Assembly (NCBI GenBank): GCA_963704545.1
Contig: OY969915.1
Span: 2,108,001-2,172,000 of the forward strand
Direction of reading: 5' to 3'
Origin: VRUE01 sp963704545
GTDB lineage: Bacteria; Actinomycetota; Thermoleophilia; Solirubrobacterales; 70-9
Length of the DNA: 64,000 nucleotides
In this document: one piece after another, positions 48,751 to 56,419 of the stretch
Layout of the letters: each line of letters opens with the position of its first letter
Position numbering within the stretch: position 1 is the stretch's first letter
Translations under genes and position numbers: made by a program
Notes under the pieces: model-generated
What the model was told of the DNA's origin: nothing
What the model saw: only the letters and a program-made list of their open reading frames with translations
The model's database searches: none

Positions 48751-49575
48751 ATGACCACGGAGACGCTGAGCACACCCGAGTTGAAAACGATGAAGCTTGA
48801 GATCGACGGGGAGATCGGCATCCTCACCCTCGACCGCCCCGAGGCCTTCAACGCGATGAGCCCGGAGATGATCGGCGAGATGACGGTGGCCTTCCCGTGG
48901 CTCGCCGACCAGGCGCCGCTGCGGGCGCTTATCGTGACCGGCTCCGGCAAAGCCTTCTGCTCGGGCGGCGACGTCAACTGGTTCAAAGAGGGCGTCTCCT
49001 CCGAGGAGATCGACCTGCCCGCCCAGGTGCGCCGCGGCGCCGACGCGCTGCACATGGCGATCGTCGACCTCCGCCGCATCCCCTACCCGGTGATCTGCGC
49101 CGTCAACGGCCCGGCGGCCGGCGCCGGCTTCTCGCTGGCGCTCGCCTGCGACATCCGGATCTCCTCCGAGGACGCCTTCTTCGCCTGCGCCTACGGCCGC
49201 ATCGGCGCCTCTCCCGACGGCGGCATGACCTACTTCCTGCCGCGCGTCGTCGGGCCAAGCCGGGCGCTGGAAATCCTCCTCAACGACCCCAACATGACCG
49301 CCGAGGACGCGCTGGCCGAGAAGCTCGTCTCCGAGGTCGTCGCCCCCGAGGAGCTGATGGACCGGGCGCGAGCGAAGGCCGAGAAGCTTGCGGCTAAGGC
49401 CCCCCACTACGTGCGGATGGCGAAAATCCTCGCCGGCCAGAGCATCGAGAACAACCTCACCGAGCACCTGCAGCTGGAGCGCCACGGGATCGCCGACAGC
49501 ATGGCCACCGAGGACCTGCGCAACGGTGTCGAGGCCTTCTTCGGCGGCGACACCCCGGAGTTCAAGGGCCGCTGA
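48751..49575 (+). CDS. Enoyl-CoA hydratase/isomerase family protein
   Basis: The 274-residue crotonase-fold protein has the oxyanion-hole segments KAFCSGGDVNWF and NGPAAGAGFSLALACDIRIS. The two hydratase glutamates are not conserved: Ser follows the AGAGF loop, and GASPDGG carries Asp at the second site. That pattern is more like isomerase or PaaG/PaaB-type members than true hydratases. A GGGAGAGCG ribosome-binding site precedes the ATG. Pathway unknown, probably fatty or aromatic acid breakdown. Confidence 0.85.
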   Translation: MTTETLSTPELKTMKLEIDGEIGILTLDRPEAFNAMSPEMIGEMTVAFPWLADQAPLRALIVTGSGKAFCSGGDVNWFKEGVSSEEIDLPAQVRRGADALHMAIVDLRRIPYPVICAVNGPAAGAGFSLALACDIRISSEDAFFACAYGRIGASPDGGMTYFLPRVVGPSRALEILLNDPNMTAEDALAEKLVSEVVAPEELMDRARAKAEKLAAKAPHYVRMAKILAGQSIENNLTEHLQLERHGIADSMATEDLRNGVEAFFGGDTPEFKGR

Positions 49576-49647
49576 ACTCATCTGGTCTGCGCCCGTATGC
49601 AGCTACAGTCCCACTTAGCGTTCTCCCTGACGGAAAGGATCCCAGCC

Positions 49648-50100
49648 ATGAAGAAGGTCGCGGCACTCCTCGTCCTCGCCCTCGCTGCGTTTGCCCTCGT
49701 CGCCTGCGGCGGTGACGACGACACGACCAGCTCCAGCACCGAACCCGCGCCGGAAGCAACGACCGAAGGCAACGCGAACGCCGGCGGCGGCTCCGATGAA
49801 GCCGGCGGTGGCGGCGCGACCCTCAGCTTCGAGGCAGACCCCGAAGGCGCCCTCGCCTACACCACGACCGAGGCCACGACCGAAGCCGGCAAGGTGACCG
49901 TCGAGTTCGACAACCCGCAGTCGCTGACCCACGACGTCGCGATCGAAGACTCCAGCGGCAAGGAGGTCGGCGCCACCGAACTGATCGCCGACAGCTCCGA
50001 CTCGACCACGGTCAACCTCAAACCCGGCACCTACACCTTCTTCTGCTCCGTTCCCGGCCATCGCGAAGCGGGGATGGAAGGGACGCTGACGGTCGAATAG
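49648..50100 (+). CDS. Cupredoxin-like copper-binding lipoprotein
   Basis: The 150-residue protein has a lipoprotein signal peptide with lipobox LVACGG, a Ser/Thr/Glu-rich linker, and a plastocyanin-like domain with type 1 copper ligands: His in SLTHDVAI and Cys-His-Met in FFCSVPGHREAGM. It is probably an outer-face electron carrier. ATG 49648 follows GGAAAGGA. The linker is rich in GAA codons. Confidence 0.88.
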   Translation: MKKVAALLVLALAAFALVACGGDDDTTSSSTEPAPEATTEGNANAGGGSDEAGGGGATLSFEADPEGALAYTTTEATTEAGKVTVEFDNPQSLTHDVAIEDSSGKEVGATELIADSSDSTTVNLKPGTYTFFCSVPGHREAGMEGTLTVE

Positions 50101-50124
50101 GCGACGTAGTCGCGGCGCCCGTCA

Positions 50125-50152
50125 GCCGGCGGGCGCCATCACGCGGGTGACG
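50125..50152. repeat. 28-bp direct repeat, left copy flanking hicAB
   Basis: The 28-bp sequence is repeated perfectly at 50661-50688. The last 26 bp match the 3' end of the intact maoC gene (53983-54008), so the repeat derives from the maoC stop region. Confidence 0.85.
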
Positions 50153-50199
50153 CGAAGCCTGCCAGGCTTGACGCAGACAAAACAATCCGAGAGGCCCCC

Positions 50200-50205
50200 T
50201 AGACT
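50200..50205 (+). promoter_or_regulatory. -10 element, leaderless hicA
   Basis: TAGACT ends 8 nt before the hicA ATG. Confidence 0.55.
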
Positions 50206-50213
50206 CGCGGCGC

Positions 50214-50447
50214 ATGGGGCAGTTCCCGTCGATGAAGGCAAAGCGCCTGCTGGCCACCCTGGAACGCAAGCCGCTCAGCTATCGCGTTGCACGCCAAACT
50301 GGCTCGCATCGCCGCTTGGAAGCGCCGGACCGACCCCCGCTGACCTTCGCGTTCCATGACAACGCGACAATCCCCTCCGGCCTCGTGCGCAAGATCCTCG
50401 TCAGGGACGTTGGACTTGCCGAGGACGAGGCTCGAAAGCTACTCTGA
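50214..50447 (+). CDS. hicA: HicA-family mRNA interferase toxin
   Basis: The 77-residue protein has the HicA double-stranded-RNA-binding fold: MKAKRLLATLERKPLSYR, the catalytic His in QTGSHRRLEAP, and IPSGLVRKILVRDVGLAEDE. It cleaves translated mRNA. The antitoxin gene follows after 13 bp. The pair lies between two copies of a 28-bp direct repeat. Confidence 0.88.
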   Translation: MGQFPSMKAKRLLATLERKPLSYRVARQTGSHRRLEAPDRPPLTFAFHDNATIPSGLVRKILVRDVGLAEDEARKLL

Positions 50448-50460
50448 CGTGGAGAATCAA

Positions 50461-50658
50461 ATGGAGACCGTGCGCGTCATCTATCACCACGAGGCCGACG
50501 GCTGGTGGGCCGAGTCGCCCGACGTCGAGGGCTGGTCTGCGGCTGGCGACTCCTATGAGGAGGTCGTCAAGCTCGCCGAAAAGGGCATCCCATTCGCCCT
50601 AGAGCACGACGCAAACTTGGAGCACTTCGTTCCAGCTGGCGAGCACGTCGCAGCTTAG
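50461..50658 (+). CDS. hicB: HicB-family antitoxin (short form)
   Basis: The 65-residue protein reads METVRVIYHHEADGWWAESPDVEGWSA..GDSYEEVVKLAEKGIPFAL, the partial RNase H-like HicB fold. It lacks a DNA-binding C-terminal domain. GGAG lies 6 nt before ATG 50461. It neutralises HicA. Its stop abuts the right copy of the 28-bp repeat. Confidence 0.85.
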   Translation: METVRVIYHHEADGWWAESPDVEGWSAAGDSYEEVVKLAEKGIPFALEHDANLEHFVPAGEHVAA

Positions 50659-50660
50659 CT

Positions 50661-50688
50661 GCCGGCGGGCGCCATCACGCGGGTGACG
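50661..50688. repeat. 28-bp direct repeat, right copy flanking hicAB
   Basis: Perfect copy of 50125-50152. It continues into a longer decayed copy of the maoC 3' region. Confidence 0.85.
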
Positions 50689-50851
50689 GAGTCGCCCACG
50701 AAGCAAGGCTTCTCGTGCCCTCAACCTCGAGGGTGAAGCGGGTCACTGCCTCGTACCAGCCGCCGCCTTTGTCGTCGATCGAACGATCTCGGCCTTGGCG
50801 TGAACCCTGGAGTCGACCGGCACGGGGACTGGGGAAGCGGGTCTTGTTGGC
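50663..50851 (-). pseudogene. Decayed duplicate of the 3' part of maoC
   Basis: About 185 bp align with the end of the intact maoC gene at 53983-54170 at high identity, but with scattered substitutions and at least two single-base deletions that shift the frame. Homology ends near 50851, shortly before the IS481-type element inserted at 50885. The remnant shows that this locus once carried a second maoC or was duplicated during element insertion. Confidence 0.85.
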
Positions 50852-50884
50852 GATGTATGAATTGTCCGACGCGATCCCGCTAGA

Positions 50885-51912
50885 TGTAGTTCCTAACCAC
50901 GTTGTTCATCCGGGCCTCCTTGAAGGCTGGGGTTGTCGAGACACCCAGCAACAAGGAGGACACCGGATGGATCTTCACGCTAATGCCCCCTTCGGCCCGA
51001 AGGGAAGGCTGACGATGGTCAGGCGGGTTACCGAGCAGGGATGGTCGCTCGCGGAGGCGGCCGAGGCCGCCGGAGTGAGCGAGCGCACCGTCTGCAAGTG
51101 GGTGGGCCGCTACCGCGCCGAGGGCGAGCCGGGCCTTTGGGACCGAAGCTCTGAGCCGCGCTCGGTCCCCCACCGCACCCCCGTGGATCGCGTCGAGGCG
51201 ATCGCCGCCCTGCGGCGCCTGCGGATGACCGGGCCCGAGACCGCCGAGTGCCTGGGGATGGCGCTCTCCACGGTCTCGGCGGTGCTGAGGAGGATCGGCC
51301 TGGGCAGGCTCTCCCGCCTGGAGCCGCCCGAGCCACCCAACCGCTACGAACGAGCTCGCCCCGGCGAGCTGATTCACATCGACGTCAAGAGGCTGGTGCG
51401 GATCAAACGTGGCGCCGGGCACCGGGTGACCGGCAAGCGCACCTGGCAGGCCGAAGGCGCCGGGCGGGAGTACGTCCACGTTTGCGTCGATGACGCCACC
51501 CGGCTCGCCTATGTCGAGGTCTTGGCCGACGAGAAGACCAAGACGGCAATCGGCTTCCTGCGGAGGGCCCTCGCCTTCTACGCCGCCCACGGGGTCACCG
51601 TCGAGAGGCTGATGACCGATAACGGCGGCGCCTACGTCTCGACCGCCCACGCGATCGCCTGCCGGGCGCTGGGAATCCGCCACATCCGCACCCGCCCTTA
51701 CCGGCCTCAGACCAACGGCAAGGCCGAGCGCTTCATCCGCACCATGCTGGGCGGCTGGGCCTATGGAGCGATCTACCGCGACTCCGCGCAGCGCACCGCG
51801 GCGCTACCCGGCTGGCTGGACTTCTATAACTGGTGCAGACCGCACGGCGCCCTTGCTCACAAGCCGCCCGGGACTCGGCTTGCCGAGTTGAACAACGTGG
51901 CTGGTTCTTACA
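50885..51912 (+). mobile_element. IS481-family insertion sequence, copy A
   Basis: Imperfect terminal inverted repeats begin TGTA and end in CCACGTTGTTCA on both sides. They are flanked by a 6-bp duplication GCTAGA (50879-50884 and 51913-51918). The central CTAG fits the NCTAGN target known for Bordetella IS481. The transposase stop codon is completed by the flanking target copy. Confidence 0.9.
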
Positions 51913-51917
51913 GCTAG
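50967..51917 (+). CDS. IS481-family transposase (copy A)
   Basis: The 316-residue protein has an N-terminal HTH (SLAEAAEAAGVSERTVCKWVGRY), a second HTH (PETAECLGMALSTVSAVLRRIGLG) and an rve DDE domain: LIHIDVKRL (Asp), LMTDNGGAYVS (Asp) and QTNGKAERFIRT (Glu). AAGGAGG precedes ATG 50967. It is intact and probably active. Confidence 0.93.
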   Translation: MDLHANAPFGPKGRLTMVRRVTEQGWSLAEAAEAAGVSERTVCKWVGRYRAEGEPGLWDRSSEPRSVPHRTPVDRVEAIAALRRLRMTGPETAECLGMALSTVSAVLRRIGLGRLSRLEPPEPPNRYERARPGELIHIDVKRLVRIKRGAGHRVTGKRTWQAEGAGREYVHVCVDDATRLAYVEVLADEKTKTAIGFLRRALAFYAAHGVTVERLMTDNGGAYVSTAHAIACRALGIRHIRTRPYRPQTNGKAERFIRTMLGGWAYGAIYRDSAQRTAALPGWLDFYNWCRPHGALAHKPPGTRLAELNNVAGSYS

Positions 51918-51939
51918 AAGGCCCACCATCCCTGCCAGC

Positions 51940-52848
51940 TCAGGCATGCGCTGAATGCCCCTCCGCCAGATCATCAAATCGCGGGCCTTGAGCGAGCACC
52001 CGTAGCCGCTCGGGCGGCTTGTCGTTCCACCAGCAAACCACCCAAGCCCCCTCGCTCCGGAGCCGGGGTGCCTCAGCCTCAAGAACTGGGTCAGACGTGC
52101 GGAAGCAGAAGAAGATGTTACGTTCCGTCAGGGCTGCGTCGTGAAGATCCTGGAGCCCCGGCTGATGGAGAAACTCGTGCCCCTCTTGGTTGGATTCTCC
52201 CCCTGCGATTAGAAAGCGGAGGGAATGATTCGTCAATCCGCCAATGCAATGCGGCTCAGGGGATTCGAAAGGCTCATCAGAACCCGCTCGCCGACGTTCG
52301 GCCAGGTCAGCGAGCACAGCGTAGTTCCGTTGAATTAGTTCGGCCCCCCTGACAACTTGGGGGCTCAACATACGGCGCACAGGCTCATCGAGCAGCCTGC
52401 AAGTCTCATCGATCTTTATCACGGGTAGATCGGTGAAATCCCCACTATGGCTATACGCGAGCGCCACGTGGATCAAGTTATGGCGCACCTCCTCCATCGC
52501 TCCGGTCAAGGCCATATCCACCCGGGAGCGAAGTGATCTCGCTTCGGACCGTTGATCAAAGAACCGAATAAGGACCGTGGTCCACAGCGCCCCGATCGCC
52601 AAGACAAGTCCAAGGAGCGTGAGCACTCCTTGGTTGGCGTTTAGTTGACAAGCGAAATCTGCGCGCCCCGAACACTGGGGCCCTTCCTGAAAGATCCAAA
52701 TGTAGGCAACTCCAGCCACGCCGACGCCAAGCGCAGTGGCAACGATCACGGGCACAAGTCGACGCAGATCCTGATCGCGCCTCAGGATCATCACAGCCGC
52801 GATGGCGACACCCTCAAGCGCTATGAAGATCCCGATCAGCAGGAGCAC
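51940..52848 (-). CDS. Three-span membrane protein of unknown function, bracketed by IS elements
   Basis: From GTG 52848 the 302-residue protein has three hydrophobic segments (LLLIGIFIALEGVAIAAVM; VPVIVATALGVGVAGVAYIWIF; GVLTLLGLVLAIGALWTTVLI), then a cytosolic helical region (SLRSRVDMALTGAMEEVRHNL) and a mixed C-terminal domain with WVVCWWNDKPPERL. No family recognised. Base composition is lower in GC than the neighbours and codon use is less biased, suggesting transfer. The start fits TAGGAT plus 7 nt. Residues read further upstream come from the IS end and are rejected. Confidence 0.65.
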   Translation of the reverse strand: MLLLIGIFIALEGVAIAAVMILRRDQDLRRLVPVIVATALGVGVAGVAYIWIFQEGPQCSGRADFACQLNANQGVLTLLGLVLAIGALWTTVLIRFFDQRSEARSLRSRVDMALTGAMEEVRHNLIHVALAYSHSGDFTDLPVIKIDETCRLLDEPVRRMLSPQVVRGAELIQRNYAVLADLAERRRAGSDEPFESPEPHCIGGLTNHSLRFLIAGGESNQEGHEFLHQPGLQDLHDAALTERNIFFCFRTSDPVLEAEAPRLRSEGAWVVCWWNDKPPERLRVLAQGPRFDDLAEGHSAHA

Positions 52849-52855
52849 GGCTGTG

Positions 52856-52861
52856 ATCCTA
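52856..52861 (-). promoter_or_regulatory. -10 element of the IS-bracketed membrane gene
   Basis: On the minus strand TAGGAT ends 7 nt before GTG 52848. IS481 copy B is inserted 17 bp further upstream (edge 52879), where the -35 region would lie. Confidence 0.55.
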
Positions 52862-52878
52862 TTTGGCGAGCCCCTAGT

Positions 52879-53937
52879 TGTCCTACCCACGGACGTTGTG
52901 AACACGGCTGAGCGGCGGCCGATCTCCCAGTGAGCTGTGCGGGCGACGCCGGTTGTAGTAGCGAAGGAAGGATGCCATGGCCCTGGCGCGTTCGGTTGAG
53001 TTGGGCCAGGAGTGGGCGTAGGCCCACTCCCTCTTCAGGGTCTGGATGAAGCGCTCGACCTTGCCGTTCCAGCGCGGCGTGTAGGGCGGGGTGAGGATGT
53101 GGCGGGCGCCGTGTCGAGCCAGCTGCGCCTTGAAGGCATTTGATCTGCGGTAGGCGAAAGCGTTGTCGCTCATCACCGCCTCGGGCGCCTTCATGCCGAG
53201 CGAAGTGAAGTGCTCGATCGCCCGGCCCAGCACCGCCGCCGCGGTGTCCCCTCCTTGATCTCGATGCTGCTCGACGTAGGCGTAGCGTGAGTGGTCGTCG
53301 ATCACGCAGTGCAGGTAGACGTAGCCGACTCCGGCCCGCTTCTCGGCCCCCGTCATGTCGCGGACGCCGGTGACCGCATGCCCAGGGCGATTGAAGCGTG
53401 CCAGGCGGGCGACGTCGACGTGCAGGAGCGCTCCCGGCTCAGACCACTCATAGCGGCGGTAGGTCTCGCGGGCTGCCCTGCGCCGCTGCGAGAGGCCGTG
53501 GCGGTGCAGCACCTTCCAGATCGTCGAGCGCGACCGGCGGCAGATTCCCGCCAGGCGCCCGGGTCCCAGGCCGGTCTGCCGGCGGGCTCGCAGGATCGAC
53601 TCCTCCTCGGCGGCGCTGAGCCGCCGCGGCTGGCGGTGGGGTCGTGAGGAGCGGTCGGCCAGCCAGCGCCCAGAGCTTCGTTGCTCCTCGTCGGCCGAGC
53701 GCCAGCGATGCCACCAGCGGTGGGCTGTGGCCGGCGCCACGTTGAGGGCGGCAGCTGCCGCCCTCAACGTCATCCCCGACTCGATGGCCCGCACCAATGC
53801 CAGCCGTCCCGCTGGTCCGAGAGCGGCGTTACCGTGAACCTTCATCCGGGTCCTCCTTAGCTTGGGCGTCAGAACCGCAAGCGTCTTGGAGGGCCCGGAT
53901 GGCTTCTCAGGCGTTCACAACGTGTGTGGGCGGGTCA
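52879..53937 (-). mobile_element. IS481-family insertion sequence, copy B
   Basis: Imperfect 25-bp inverted repeats start TG and share ACGTTGTGAAC. The flanks are a 6-bp duplication CCTAGT (52873-52878 and 53938-53943), again with a CTAG core. The element differs clearly in sequence from copy A, so the two are separate IS types of the same family in opposite orientation. Confidence 0.9.
52883..53845 (-). CDS. IS481-family transposase (copy B)
   Basis: The 320-residue protein has an N-terminal HTH (TLRAAAAALNVAPATAHRWWHRW), HTH_38-like region (LAGICRRSRSTIWKVLHRHGL) and an rve DDE domain: LLHVDVARLARF, VMSDNAFAYRRS and RWNGKVERFIQTLKREWAY. It ends RRPHSSLGDRPPLSRV, typical for IS481. The frame is intact. 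AGGAGGA precedes the ATG. Confidence 0.93.
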   Translation of the reverse strand: MKVHGNAALGPAGRLALVRAIESGMTLRAAAAALNVAPATAHRWWHRWRSADEEQRSSGRWLADRSSRPHRQPRRLSAAEEESILRARRQTGLGPGRLAGICRRSRSTIWKVLHRHGLSQRRRAARETYRRYEWSEPGALLHVDVARLARFNRPGHAVTGVRDMTGAEKRAGVGYVYLHCVIDDHSRYAYVEQHRDQGGDTAAAVLGRAIEHFTSLGMKAPEAVMSDNAFAYRRSNAFKAQLARHGARHILTPPYTPRWNGKVERFIQTLKREWAYAHSWPNSTERARAMASFLRYYNRRRPHSSLGDRPPLSRVHNVRG

Positions 53938-53977
53938 CCTAGTTCCTAATGCTGACGGAAGACCCGTGGAACAGGCA

Positions 53978-54451
53978 CTACTCGGCGGGCGCCATCACGC
54001 GGGTGACGGAGTCCCCCACGAAGCACGGCTTCTCGTTGCCCTCGACCTCGAGGGTGAAACGGGTCACTGCCTCGTACCAGCCGCCGCTCTTGTCGTCGAT
54101 CGAGACGATCTCGGCCTTGGCGCGGACCTTGGAGTCCACCGGCACCGGGGCGGGGAAGCGGATCTTGTTCCAGCCGTAGTTGACGCCGAGGACGAAGCCG
54201 GTCGAGGAGATCAGTTGCTGGCGGAAGCCGTCGACCAGGGAGAGCGTCAGGTTGCCGTGGGCGATCGTGGTGCCAAAGGGGCTCTCGGCCTTGGCTCGCT
54301 CGACGTCGACGTGGATCCACTGGTCGTCGCCGGAGAGACCGGCGAAGGTGTCGATGTCGGCCTGGGTGACGGTGCGCCACTCGCTTGGGCCGATCTCCTG
54401 CCCAACCAGGGACTGCATCCCCTCGACTCCCTGCACCTCGACGCTTGCCAT
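53978..54451 (-). CDS. MaoC-family acyl dehydratase
   Basis: The 157-residue hot-dog protein has FAGLSGDDQWIHVDVERA and PFGTTIAHGNLTLSL, matching the Asp/His hydratase-2 motif (D-x4-H). It probably hydrates (R)-enoyl-CoA. The start lies 8 nt after a TAAACT -10 box. Its 3' end is duplicated at 50125-50152 and 50661-50851. IS481 copy B is inserted 40 bp downstream of its stop. Confidence 0.92.
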   Translation of the reverse strand: MASVEVQGVEGMQSLVGQEIGPSEWRTVTQADIDTFAGLSGDDQWIHVDVERAKAESPFGTTIAHGNLTLSLVDGFRQQLISSTGFVLGVNYGWNKIRFPAPVPVDSKVRAKAEIVSIDDKSGGWYEAVTRFTLEVEGNEKPCFVGDSVTRVMAPAE

Positions 54452-54459
54452 CGGCGGGC

Positions 54460-54465
54460 AGTTTA
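54460..54465 (-). promoter_or_regulatory. -10 element, leaderless maoC
   Basis: On the minus strand TAAACT ends 8 nt before the maoC ATG. Confidence 0.55.
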
Positions 54466-54506
54466 GCCGGAGGTTCCCAGCCCGACGAGCTTGGATGACA
54501 ATAGGT

Positions 54507-54785
54507 CTACGCGTCGAGGTACTGGCGCAACGCCTTGCGGATCACTGACGATGTGGACTCGTGGTCGCGTTTCGCCCGCTGGGCCAGGGCTTGACGGAGA
54601 CCGGGATCGAGACGAACAGACTCGACCTTGGCTGGACCGGAGCCCATTGCTGGACGACCGCGCCGGCGACGCAGGATCTCGTCGACATCGAAACCCTCCT
54701 CGGCTTCCTTGGCCAGCTTCTCGACCAGTGCATCGGTGATCTGCACACCGCTGGCGGTCTTGCCATAGGTCCTCTTACGCGCCAT
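54507..54785 (-). CDS. Ribbon-helix-helix (CopG-like) antitoxin
   Basis: The 92-residue protein MARKRTYGKTASGVQITDALVE ... RRRRGRPAMG ... VESVRLDPGLRQALAQRAKRDHESTSSVIRKALRQYL has an N-terminal helical part and a C-terminal RHH DNA-binding motif. It overlaps the 3' end of the upstream gene by 11 bp, a usual toxin-antitoxin layout. It probably represses the pair and neutralises the partner. Confidence 0.8.
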   Translation of the reverse strand: MARKRTYGKTASGVQITDALVEKLAKEAEEGFDVDEILRRRRGRPAMGSGPAKVESVRLDPGLRQALAQRAKRDHESTSSVIRKALRQYLDA

Positions 54786-55053
54786 CTTCATCCCCAGGCA
54801 ACAGCGGTCGGTATTTCGGCCTCATCTTCATCGCGTGAATCGCAACCTCTGAGTTATCACCGCGCGGAATCGTCGCCACCTCAAGCAGATCTGCGTTGCG
54901 AGCGGCTCCGATATACAGCCGGGTTCGGTTGTCGCGGTCATCGATGCTCATTGCGTGGCTCACGGCGTGCTCGATATCGGCGTCGGAAATACCGTGCTTC
55001 CGAGCCGATGGATGAATTACAAGGATTATCGTACTACGAAATTTGGGCGTCAC
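54775..55053 (-). CDS. Probable toxin of RHH-associated toxin-antitoxin pair
   Basis: The 92-residue protein has the pattern HPSARKHGISDADIEHAVSHAM ... LYIGAARNADLLEVATI ... VAIHAMKMRPKYRPLL, found in many actinobacteria directly before a CopG-type gene. BrnT-like activity is possible but not shown by sequence. The GTG start overlaps the stop of the murein hydrolase gene (GTGA). Confidence 0.7.
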   Translation of the reverse strand: MTPKFRSTIILVIHPSARKHGISDADIEHAVSHAMSIDDRDNRTRLYIGAARNADLLEVATIPRGDNSEVAIHAMKMRPKYRPLLPGDEDGA

Positions 55054-56402
55054 GCCACCAGCCTCACTTCGAAGTTCGGCATCGCGATCGCGCTCGCACC
55101 GCCGAGTAGACCGAGAATGCGGGTCACGTAGGCCTGGGTCTCGGAATAGGCGGGGATACAGCCGCAGGCTTCGACCGGGGCTGGGCCGGCGTTGTAGGCG
55201 GCGAGGGCGAGCTGGGGGGAGCCGAACTGGCGCAGCAGGTCCGACATCAGGTGGGCCTGGGCGTCGATCGCTTCCTCGGGGTCGTAGGGATCTCGCAGAC
55301 CGTAGGCCGCCGCCGTGGAGGGCATGAACTGGGCGATGCCCTGGGCGCCGGCGGGGGAGCCCGCGTAGGGGTTGAAGTTCGACTCGGCCATCAGCTGTGC
55401 AGCAAGCAGGGCGGCGGAAACATTCCAGTGGGTGGCGGCGCGGAGGAGCGGCGCGCGGAACTCGTCCGGGACGAACGACGGCAGCCCCCCTGTCCCGGCG
55501 AGCGCGCCGTCCGCACCGCGCCCGCCGGTGGGGGACGCCGTAATCCCGACGGCGTTCCCGGCCGCCGAGCAGGGTGGCGGGCCGGTGTCGAAGCCGTAGT
55601 GCCAGGACTCCCACGAGTAGCGCTGGACGAAGCCGAAGCGGCTCGCGTTGGTCGCCAGCCAGCCGTACGCGGTTTCGGGCCCGAGGTCGAGCTCGGTGGC
55701 GCAGCGGTGCAGCGACTGCCCCGGCGGCGCGACCCAGCGCGGGTCCGGGTGGGCGGCGAAGAGCGCCGCCTGTTCGGCGTCGGAGCGAAAGCCCGAGTTG
55801 ACGACGAGCGCGACGCCCGCACCCGCCGCGGCGGCGGCCATCCGGTCGAAGGCGGCGGCGACGTCGGGTCTCATTCCCTCTCCCTGCCTGACGACGAGTG
55901 GGCCGCTGTAGCCGCCACCGCTCGCCATCCTCGATGCCCCACTGAGGCCAGAGGACGGCGCGCCGGCTTCGGCCACGGCGGATGCCTCGGTGCGCGCCGG
56001 GCGGCGCCCCACATCGACATCGGCGAGCACGACGGCCCTGGCCTGGACCGGCGCGAACGAGTCGCCGTCCGGGAACGAGACCCGCAAGTGCGCCGCGCCC
56101 ACGCCGTTCGCTCGCCCGGCGAGCAGTGCTGCCGCCCGGGCACGCGCCAGATATGCGACCTTGACCAGGTGGCGCGGGTTTGGCGTGCCGTCGGGCATCC
56201 GCGGCGGCGAGAGCAGCCGCGGCAGGTCGTCGCGCATTGACCGTGCGGCCGAGATCGCCGCCAGGTCCGCCGCCCGCTGCGCTCGCCCCTTGCCGGTCAC
56301 CGCCCCGGCGATCGCCACCAGCGCCAGCGCCGCCGCGATCAGGGCGAACGAACCGCCCAGCGCCAACGGCAGAGCCTGGCCGTCTTCGTTCCTCCAGCCC
56401 AT
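55050..56402 (-). CDS. Tad-domain fused to VanY-type peptidase and lytic transglycosylase
   Basis: The 450-residue protein starts MGWRNEDGQALPLALGGSFALIA, a Tad/TadG-type N-terminus with one membrane helix and the RAQRAADLAAISAARSM segment. Residues about 175-290 match LAS/VanY carboxypeptidases, with SGFRS, HRCATELDLG and SWHYGF metal/catalytic residues. Residues 320-440 form an SLT transglycosylase with catalytic Glu in LMAESNFNPYA and GIAQFMPSTAAAYG. It could open peptidoglycan at both the peptide and glycan for pilus assembly. A 38-bp dyad lies 17 nt upstream. Confidence 0.85.
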   Translation of the reverse strand: MGWRNEDGQALPLALGGSFALIAAALALVAIAGAVTGKGRAQRAADLAAISAARSMRDDLPRLLSPPRMPDGTPNPRHLVKVAYLARARAAALLAGRANGVGAAHLRVSFPDGDSFAPVQARAVVLADVDVGRRPARTEASAVAEAGAPSSGLSGASRMASGGGYSGPLVVRQGEGMRPDVAAAFDRMAAAAAGAGVALVVNSGFRSDAEQAALFAAHPDPRWVAPPGQSLHRCATELDLGPETAYGWLATNASRFGFVQRYSWESWHYGFDTGPPPCSAAGNAVGITASPTGGRGADGALAGTGGLPSFVPDEFRAPLLRAATHWNVSAALLAAQLMAESNFNPYAGSPAGAQGIAQFMPSTAAAYGLRDPYDPEEAIDAQAHLMSDLLRQFGSPQLALAAYNAGPAPVEACGCIPAYSETQAYVTRILGLLGGASAIAMPNFEVRLVA

Positions 56403-56419
56403 GCCCCGACCCTGCCGTG

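Noticed and set aside
50885..53937. Composite transposon carrying the unknown membrane gene
   Set aside because: The two IS481 elements differ in sequence and inverted repeats, and each has its own 6-bp duplication, showing independent insertions.
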